DNA of 36,000 nt, taken from contig RPFO01001338.1 in the NCBI GenBank assembly GCA_009746045.1, positions 1-36,000 on the forward strand. Reading direction: 5' to 3'. The position numbers were made by a program, and so were the translations under genes. Below, in pieces: positions 1 through 9,600 of the stretch (position 1 is the first letter of the stretch; each line of letters starts with the position of its first letter). The DNA comes from Mesostigma viride. Lineage: Eukaryota > Streptophyta > Mesostigmatophyceae > Mesostigmatales > Mesostigmataceae. The notes beneath the pieces were generated by a model. That model was not told the origin of the DNA. It saw only the letters and a program-made list of their open reading frames with translations, and did not search any database.

Positions 1-390
1 CAATGCCCTCAACTCGCCATTTGCGACGGCGGGTGTGGATGAGACACAACGAATGGTGTGGCTGCAGGACATCATGGTGCTGCTGGTTACTCACCAAAAC
101 TGTATGTGTGCTCTGCTTGCTGGCATGGCATGTGGCTTGGCCAAAACAATGTTTTCTCCTTAAGTAAAGGATAGAAGGGCGTGGTGTGCTGGGTTTCCAG
201 ATGCACATGCTCCCTTGTCTCGCTGGTTTTCCTTATGAGCTGTGCCAGATGGTGTTTGGTAACCTCGTCGTTTTCTTCTCTCCTCTCTTCTCCTTATCTA
301 CCCACCCACCCACCCCTTTTCTCCTCTCTTCTTCTTTTTACATCCCCTTTTCTCCTCTCTTCTCATTATCCACGCCCCTCGCACACCCAG
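1..390 (+). other. 5' flank of helicase exon 1, probably intron
   Basis: No gene is recognised here. One frame is open from position 2 to a TAA at 161-163 (53 codons, no family resemblance). Its best donor, GTATGT at 102, has phase 1, which does not fit the phase needed to join the exon at 391. Positions 255-390 are strongly pyrimidine-rich (repeated CTCCTCTCTTCT blocks) and end in CACCCAG, as expected for the 3' part of an intron. The helicase N-terminus therefore probably lies upstream of the window. Confidence 0.5.
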
Positions 391-477
391 GTGCGCATCG
401 CCCACGGAGATCCAAGCGCGCAGCATCCCCTGGGTGCTTGCGGGCCACAGCTGCGCCATCCTGGCAGAGACGGGCAG
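391..477 (+). CDS. Helicase exon 1: Q motif and start of Walker A
   Basis: The acceptor is CACCCAG at 384-390 after a long pyrimidine tract, and the donor is AG|GTGGGT at 478. Position 391 is the third base of a split codon. The frame then reads CASPTEIQARSIPWVLAGHS and on to AETG. Glutamine 8 and the PTEIQ motif are the adenine-sensing Q motif. The last two bases, AG, join the first base of the next exon to make the serine of TGSGKT, so the Walker A loop is split by intron 1. Confidence 0.92.
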
Positions 478-605
478 GTGGGTGGGAGGGGACAAGAGTC
501 GTGGGGTGAGACGGGTAGGTTGGTTTGGGACAAAAGTGGTGGGGTGAGACAGGCAGGTGGGGGGGAGAAGTTGGGGGGGGGGGGGGGGTAGGTGGGTGGC
601 TAGAG

Positions 606-689
<84 letters not shown>

Positions 690-3600
690 CGGTCGGTCGG
701 TCGGGCAGGCAGGTTTGAGGTGGGCACATTGGTGAGATGGGCAGGGGATTACCCAACACGCTGTCTCTCACCCTTGTTGTCATGCTTGCTGGATGTGCCC
801 TCCCAACCAATACCTGCATCCCCATGGTCTTCCTACCCATGGCCGCACCGGCTGCGTGTGCCCCCCCCGTCCCTGCCCCTGTCTTGTCTCACTTCACCCC
901 CTTGCTATCAGTAATCGCGTCATGTCCATGCCTGCCAGTCTTCGTACACATACACGGCCATTGTGCTCACTTACCACACATTCCCTGCCTATCCACATCC
1001 CCCCTTTCCTTTTCTATCTCCTTTTTATCGCACTTGCCTCGCGTTCTATTCGTGCCTTGTTGGTCCACTTCTCCCCTTTCCTTTCCTTTTCATCCCATTT
1101 GCCTCACTCTCTGCGCTTGTCCTTTGTGTCGGAACCACTTCATGCCTCCCATGACCAGCGGGAAGACCTTCTCCTACGCGCTCCCTCTCTGCCAGCGCCT
1201 GCAGCGCCAGCCACCTGCCTTTCCACCCGAACAAGCGGGGAGGGCCCGGCCCCGCAGGGGGCCAGGGACCAGACAGGACGACCCCCCCCCCACGCAGCCT
1301 CGCGCTCTCGTTCTCGTGCCATCAGGGCACCTGGCATACCAGGCTGCCCATTTTGTCCGTGAGTGGCCCATTTTGTCCGTGAGTGGCCCATTTTGTCCGT
1401 GAGTGGCCGCCTGGCTGCCTTTCTATAGCTTTGAATGGCAAGGGTGTCTGAAGGTGGTTGGATCCTATTGTCTCGGTGCTGCCTGGGCTGTTGGGTACCA
1501 GCATAGCAGATACGGGATGTGTGGTGCTTGTGCCATACCTTAATTCCTATACCAGCGGATAGGTGCCTATGCCAGCACAGGGATGATCTAGCGAGGCTGA
1601 CAGCACACGTACAGAAGAGATCTTGAAGCCTCGAGCCCTGGATTCGGCATCTTGTTAGCCCACGGGCCATAGCACGTTGCTCCGCTAACTGTCGCCCCGC
1701 AGGCTGTAGATCTTTGTTGTGACAGGCAAGCTTGAGCTCCCTGAAGCATGCAGTTTTCTAGTATCAGGGCTGGCTCCAGTGGGGATATTTCTATATCAAC
1801 GCGACAACCAGCGCAGGCATGGCATTACTATACTATAGTGACCATGGTATCAACGCGACGACCAGCGCAGGCATGGCATTACTATACTATAGTGACCGTG
1901 GTATCAACGAGACGACCAGCGCAGGCATAGCATTACTATACTATAGTGACCATGGTATCAACGCGACGACCAGCGCAGGCATGGCATTACTATACTATAG
2001 TGACCGTGGTATCAACGCGACAACCAGCGCAGGCATGGCATTACGATACTATAGTGACCATGGTATCAATGCGACAACCAGCGCAGGCATGGCATTACTA
2101 TACTATAGTGACCATGGTATCGACGAGACAACCAGCGCAGGCATGGCATTACTATACTATCGTGACCGTGGTATCAACGAGACGACCAGCGCAGGCATGG
2201 CATTACTATACTATAGTGACCGTGGTATCGACGAGACAGCCAGCGCAGGCAGATGTGGCTGTGCCAGTGCGACGGCGACGGTGTCAGGTGAACCATGCGG
2301 CTGAACCATGCATGGAGGACTATGCTTCATATGCTTGCTTCCCTCCCAAAAGGTGTCATCACCTCTTCTGAACTTGAAGGGTTTGCAGAAACCAATCGTG
2401 AAAAAATGGGTGGCCACGTCATCAGGTGTCGATCAGATTGTGCCGTGAAATGGTGGCATGTGTCATCAAAAGGTGGTGTACCTTATGAATATCCGCGTGT
2501 GCGTTATAAATAGCCATGTGCTCTCCATTGGCTCGCGCAGGGCAGGCCATGGGAACGTGTTAAACCTTGTACCTTGAAGCCCAGTTTGATTCTGATACAG
2601 TCATTCCTGCGTTAAGTTACGATCACCGCCAAATTCTGGGCGTCGTAACTTAACGCGGGAACGTAACTTAACGGTAGAATTAGGCTAGGAGACCACCCCC
2701 TCCTACTCTGACGGACTTCTATACGGCATTCGACAGCTCTCGTCAAGCCCGATTCAGCTGCAGCATCAAGGGCGCACAAAGTACGGGATTTCGTACCATT
2801 TCTGGATGCGGCGAGGCTGGGCGCTGCGGGATGCTCGGGTGATAGGCTGATAGCGAGGATGCGCAGCTGCGACTTTGCTAGTTCACCTCAGCTCAGATCC
2901 GGCTGAGCTGTTCATCCTGCTGTTGTTGTTGTTGTGTCCCACGCCGCACATGGGCAGCAGAGAATCTATAGTGGCCGAGGGCCAGCTATGTTCTGTGACG
3001 CAGTATTCTGTGTTCCGGAAATCCGGGTTCCCTGCCGAGCTCGGCCTAATAATTACCACTAATTAATATGTGGAGCATTCAGCATGGCCTATTCAGCTAC
3101 CTATACAAACTGTAACGTAACAATCATAGTTAGATAGAGTCGTCTCACTTAGCTATTAGCATAGCCGGTCCCCAATTCCGGAGTCCGGACGTCCGGACTT
3201 GGCCAAAAACGGCCTCCTCCGCAGCCAAAAGTAGCCAGACACCTACAGGTTGGCTCCATGCCGCGTTAAGTTACGATGGCACCCAGGCTTAAGTTACGGT
3301 CGCCGCCCACACTTCGGCGTCGTAACTTAACGCAGGAACGTAACCTTAAGAATCGTAACTTAACGCGGGAATGACTGTAGTAGTAGCCAATAGGTCCACC
3401 TAATCTTAGACCTTGTACCTTGAAGCCCAGTTTGATTCTAATAGTAGTAGCCAATAGGTCCACCTAATCTCTCGCTCCTGTCATTGAAGCCATGTGCGCA
3501 GGCCTGGCCGCGGAGATGTGTTGGTGCCCATCTTGAATTGGTTTACCTGTTACTTCTATTCTTGACCTGGCCATTTATCGGCTTGCGCAGGCCTGGCCGC

Positions 3601-6600
3601 GGAGATGTGTTGGTGCCCATCGTGAATTGGTTTACCTGTTTCTCCTATTCTTGACCTGGCCATTTATCGGCTGGCCGCGGAGATGTGTTGGTGCCCATCG
3701 TGAATTGGTTTACCTGTTTCTTCTATTCTTGACCTGGCCATTTATCGGCTTGCGCAGGCCTGGCCGCGGAGATGTGCAGCAACGAAGAGGAGGACGACGA
3801 GCCCATGGTCGTCGACGTGCTGTCCAAACAGAAGAAAGGCGGGGCACCTCCGGGTCCCATTGGCGTCCTGGTGGCGACACCTGGCCGCGTGGTGTCCGAT
3901 GTGGAGGCGCAGACCCTGTCCCTGGCGTCGCTGGAGACCCTGGTGGGCGCACGCCGTTATTTGTTCTCTTGGCCGTGCTGAGCCGCAGCTTCATCCCGCC
4001 CGTCTGTGGGCCCCTTGGCCCCTTGCCCCCCCCCCCCCCCCCGCCCCCCGCATAACCGTCTCCGTGTTTGCGCCTACATGCAAGCACATACACGGGCGCC
4101 CAACTCCAGTACTTGAGCTCTGTCCTGTACGCGGACCCTGCATGTGTCCCAAGGGGTGCTGATGTGGCGGATGATTGTTGTTGGCCGGTGATGTTTTGTC
4201 TGCACATGTGTGCATTATGCACCCATACACAGTGCACCCCTAAACCCTAAACCCTTGACTCTAAACTCAGTCAACCTGCAGAAATGTCCCAAGATTCCCC
4301 CAAGGACTTGATGAGCCGGGCTACTCTCACACGGTTGCTCTGTACCATACATGTGCCCACACGTGTGCTTATGCACCTGCACCCCAATGCTGCTGCTCCA
4401 ACATGCCCTCATTATCTGCATCGGGTGCTTGACAAGGCAGACCAACTGCTCTCGGATTGTTGTTTGAGCTGGTTGCTTACCTCACCACGACGCACATACT
4501 CACGGCCGAGCATGCCTCCAGGTGCTGGATGAGGCGGACGAGCTCCTGTCTGATGGCTTCCTGCCTGTGCTGACCCGCATCCTCAAGATGGCCTCGCGCC
4601 TCAAGGGCACCAAGGCCACCAAGCTGAGCGCCGGCACCCTGCAGGTGCTCTTCGTGGGCGCCACGCTCGGGCGCGAGCTGTGGGACAGCCGCGTCAAGGA
4701 GCTCTTCCCGGGCAAGCTGCGGCGGTGGGTGTGGGGTTATGCAGCTAGGAAGTTTCTTGTTGGCAAGCGGCGGCGGTGGGTGTGGGTTTTTTTTTTTTTG
4801 GAGACTATATCGATGTGCACATGTGGTTTGGCTAAGCTTAGCCGCCTAGCGGCTAAGCTTAGGTAAGGTTTACGAAACATTTCAAACTTTTCATTAAAAT
4901 TATATTAAAATATTTAAGCGCGACGCACAGCGTCTCCACAGACATTTTTCTACCTACAAAAGTCATACAATGTTAATAATGATTCTGGCGCTGTCACAAG
5001 GTCCGGCCGGCGACTTGCGTCGGAAATGCGCGGACTACACAAATTAATTTGGCACACGGCCACGTCCAGGCTGTTTGGGATCATAAAAAGACTTTCCTCA
5101 CGTGACTTAGTGTTTTCCTGTTGACATGCCCATTTAATATTAATGCTGCTGTTACCCTGCTCATGACCATGCCCTGAATTCCATTCTTTGGTGACTTAGT
5201 GTTTTCTTGTTTAGGGGCTGGCATGCATGCGTTGGTTGACATGCCATGGATGAAAAACGCCAAGAAGAGTATACGGCCCCGCTGCCACCAAAAAGCACCT
5301 GGTTGATAAACCAAGGGGATAGCCTGCACAGTGAGACACACAGCAGACCCAGCAAAGCAAAATTCAGGTTGTAAGCGAGTGGAGATTACTTTTGACATGC
5401 TTGATGAAGAAATATATAACACACCTTCTATTGTCACACCTTCTATAAACAAATAGTTGATTGATCACCTTATACACCACGTAAACATGCTAGCAGACGC
5501 GCTCTTCAGTCCAGTGAAAATCCACGTGCGAAGCAAGTCAGCAGTTACGCAGAAAGCACCATGAATGTAAATGACGCCCCAAACCCGTGACCAGGCAAGC
5601 ATCCAGAGGGGCTTTCCAAGCCCAGCATATTCCAGAAAAAAGCATCACAGATCCTTGGGCAACGGACGTTCACACAGGACATTCGAAGGACCATGAAGAT
5701 GGCGTCCTGCACGGCTAAGAAAATAAAACGCAACGCTACGCTATCTCTGCGACTAGGTGGATTCGGCGAAATGGAAAGAACGCAACCATGAAAATGCATC
5801 AGAAAGAGAGCAGGTAGTACCCCGGTAGGTAGTACGCCTCACCATCGGCATCGCCAGTTACGTCCCGTGGCAAAAAATCCAGCGTTCTTTCCAATATGAT
5901 GACACCAGAAACTCGTCGGCCCCACGCCTTCCACGAACAGCAAACTGATTTAACTAGGCACCCAGTACGTAAAGCAATTAAGCATGATACTACAATACCT
6001 AAATCTACAACGACATTCCATTTCCAGGTCGCCATAGCGACGCGGACCTCTCCCACGCAGGTATCACTCCGTTGACGCACCTCCAGCTCAGAAAATTTCG
6101 TACTTGCTCTTCAAACATAAAATTTTGACGTATAAAACCATGGCTGCGCATTCCCCATCCCAATTTTCTAGCGTACGTTTCCTGCCATCGCCAGCCAGCA
6201 AATTGCTCGCGGAGCACGTCACTTTGTTTTTCGTCCGGCGGCGTGGCCTGCGGCTGCGTCGTTTCGGTGGTGTTATGTATCGATTTCGGGTCGTTTCCGT
6301 TGGATTTGTGACCGTTGGGGCCGAAGGCCGTTTGTTTTCCGTAGTTTGCTTGTTTTGTATTGGTTGTTTATGATTTAGTATTTGTACGGACGACCCGAGC
6401 CTCTAACTTAGCGGGTTTATCACGGCCGTTGGATCCATCATCGGACGCTCCAGATTGTCGGCGGCTAACGATTTAACTTTTTGCATTTCGCCTTCGTATA
6501 TGCAGCTAGCAAGTTTCTTGTTGGCAAGCGGCAGCGGTGGGTGTGGGGGTATGCAGCTAGCAAGTTTCTTGTTGGCAAGCGGCGGCGGTGGGTGTGGGGG

Positions 6601-9600
6601 TATGCAGCTAGCAAGTTTCTTGTTGGCAAGCGGCGGCGGTGGGTGTGGGGGTATGCAGCTAGCAAGTTTCTTGTTGGCAAGCGGCGGCGGTGGGTGTGGG
6701 GGTATGCAGCTAGGATGTTTCTTGTTGGCAAGCGGCGGCGGTGGGTGTGGGGTATGCAGCTAGCAAGTTTCTTGTTGGCAAGCGGCGGCGGTGGGTGTGG
6801 GGGTATGCAGCTAGCAAGTTTCTGGTTGGCAAGCGGCGGCGGTGGGTGTGGGGGTATGCAGCGAGGAAGTTTCTGGTTGGCAAGCGGCGGCGGTGGGTGT
6901 GGGGGTATGCAGCTAGCAAGTTTCTGGTTGGCAAGCGGCGGCGGTGGGTGTGGGGGTATGCAGCTAGCAAGTTTCTTGTTGGCAAGCGGCGGCGGTGGGT
7001 GTGGGGGTATGCAGCTAGCAAGTTTCTTGTTGGCAAGCGGCGGCGGTGGGTGTGGGGGTATGCAGCTAGGATGTTTCTTGTTGGCAAGCGGCGGCGGTGG
7101 GTGTGGGGGTATGCAGCTAGCAAGTTTCTGGTTGGCAAGAGGCGGCGGTGGGTGTGGGGTATGCAGCTAGGATGTTTCTTGTTGGCAAGCGGCGGCGGTG
7201 GGAGTGGGGGTATGCAGCTAGGAAGTTTCTGGTTGGCAAGCGGCGGCGGTGGGTGTGGGGGTATGCAGCTAGGATGTTTCTTGTTGGCAAGCGGCGGCGG
7301 TGGGAGTGGGGGTATGCAGCTAGGATGTTTCCGGTTGGCAAGCGGCGGCGGTGGGTGTGGGGTTATGCAGCTAGCAAATTTCTTGTTGGCAAGCGGCGGC
7401 GGTGGGTGTGGGGGTATGCAGCTAGGATGTTTCTTGTTGGCAAGCTGCGGCGGTGGGTGTGGGGGTATGCAGCTAGGAAGTTTCTTGTTGGCAAGCTGCG
7501 GCGGTGGGTGTGGGGGTATGCAGCTAGCAAGTTTCTTGTTGGCAAGCTGCGGCGGTGGGTGTGGGGGTATGCAGCTAGGAAGTTTCTTGTTGGCAAGCTG
7601 CGGCGGTGGGTGTGGGGGTATGCAGCTAGCAAGTTTCTTGTTGGCAAGCTGCGGCGGTGGTTGGGGACAGCTCTACGTTGGGAATGTCTGTCGGCAGCGC
7701 GGTGGGTGGAGTGTAGGATGGGCCATATTCTTGGCAGAGCTGAGGCGGTGGGTGTGGGAACAGGGTCGGCTAATTCTTCGTGGGAATGTTATACTGAGGA
7801 AAGGTGTGGTGGGTGGGGAAAAATTTACGGGGGGGAACCCTCTTGTGTCAGCAAAGCTGCGGTTGGGGGTGGAGGGAAGGTATGCAGTTAGGAAGGGGTT
7901 TTTTCCGGGACAAGCGGGTAAGTCTGTGTGGGAGAGGTCGTTGGCACAGCTGAGACGGCAGGTTTGGGAGCAGGATGGGTGATCGGATGTGTAAGCCTGT
8001 TTCGGCAACAGGTGAGGCAGTGGGAGTGGGAATACAAGTTGGGGTGTGGGGGTGGGAATAGAGGTGGGGTGCGGAGTCAACAGAGCGGCGGCGATGAGGT
8101 AATGAGCACGGCACTTGGGGTTTGGTCGCCGTGTTCCCGCGGGCGGGCTGCGCACCATCGGGTGGCCTTACTTCTGGTCCGCGTTGCCGGCTTGTGGTTA
8201 CAGGCTTGTGAATCTGTAGGGCAGGCAGTGTTGGGAATACAGCTCGATAGCTCCTGCTTACGGTGGTGCGTGGGTAAGCCGGCAGGCAAGGGTTTGTGGT
8301 CAGACGTCCAGCAGCCCTCTTGCTTTTGGTCTCGTCATCCCAACCCCTTGCCACTCTGCACGTACTTGGGTGTAGCCAGCAGATATTATCATATTATTGT
8401 TGGGGTTTGTGTCGCTGAGCATGCAACTCGCGTTGCCAACATATCCTGCTCTCCTCCTAAGTTGTTTAGGTTTGTATTCATTTCTTTCTGTCCCTTTCTT
8501 CTCATCTCTTCTTTTCTTCCATCTCGTCCCGGTCTCTGGTCTCTTTCTTTGATCCCCGTCCCCGGTCCCTTTTCGGTTGTTGATTCGTCTTGGCTTTCCC
8601 TCTCTGCTTGGGTGTGCGCCGGTCTGTACGCATGCACCACAGGATCGCGAGCGACCGGCTGCACAGGGTCCCTGACCGGCTCGAGTGCAAGACCCTGGTC
8701 GCTCCATCGGACGACGCAGCCGCGAAGAATGGCATGCTGCTGTCGCTGCTGACCACGGAGGTGGGTGTTGCTTCTGACCTGGTTAGAGTGAGGTTGTTGT
8801 TACTGGTTTTAATGTTGCTAACCAGCGAGGTTGCGTCAAGAGAACATCATATCTATAATGTGTCATATATTAGGCCACAAATTTGCGAGCGATCTAGTAA
8901 TGGATGTAATCGAGGATCGGTTATCTGTCCAGGCATTGTTGGCCGTGCTGCCAACAATGCCTGCAAAGGCATGACTATCATTCCACAAGAGCGGTTGGTG
9001 CTGCCCCTGTTGTGCGGTGCTACGCAGTGGTGGCTTAATTATTACCCCGCTCCCCTTGGAAGTTCCCACTCTCATCCTGGCTAGTCGTTTATAGACCCAT
9101 AGATCCTGCTGGAAATGAATAAGCCACCGATTGCATGTCTCACAGGTGCAGTCTGTTGCCACTATCGTGGTCACACTCTACTTTAAATTTCTTTTCTCGC
9201 TCACTTCCTCTCGGCCCCTTCTTCACCCCCCTTTTGTTGGATGGTCCCCCTTTTCTCGGCCCCTTCCTCACCCCCCTTCTATTGGATTGTCCCCCTTTTC
9301 TTCGCCCCTTCTTCACCCCCCTTTTGTTTGATTGTCCCCTTTTCTCGGCCCCTTCCTCACCCCCCTTCTATTGGATTGTCCCCCTTTTCTTGGCCCCTTC
9401 TTCACCCCCCTTTTGTTTGATTGTCCCCTTTTCTCGGCCCCTTCCTCACCCCCCTTCTATTGGATGGTCCCCCTTTTCTCGGCCTCTTCCTCACCCCCTT
9501 CTATTGGATGGTCCCCCTTTTCTTGGCCCCTTCTTCACCCCCATTTTGTTTGATTGTCCCCTTTTCTCGGCCCCTTCCTCACCCCCCTTCTATTGGATTG

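Noticed and set aside
2-160. 53-codon open frame at the left edge as an upstream helicase exon
   Set aside because: Its best donor leaves phase 1 while exon 1 requires phase 2, and the translation shows no DEAD-box feature. It is left as unassigned.
1793-2251. CRISPR-like array
   Set aside because: Units are contiguous without unique spacers, the locus is within an intron of a eukaryotic gene, and no cas genes are present. The same holds for the arrays at 10640 and 12033.
1819-2304. 161-codon frame with an 18-residue repeat
   Set aside because: It follows from the 54-bp unit. A second frame over the same bases is equally open, and there is no domain, exon structure or start context.
4238-4256. 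Chromosome end
   Set aside because: Only about two and a half telomere-type units are present, inside an intron, so this is an interstitial trace.
6455-7982. Plus and minus frames of up to 413 codons through the 51-bp array
   Set aside because: The unit is mostly 51 bp, a multiple of three, so frames stay open by arithmetic. The array lies within a helicase intron, and overlapping frames on both strands are equally open.
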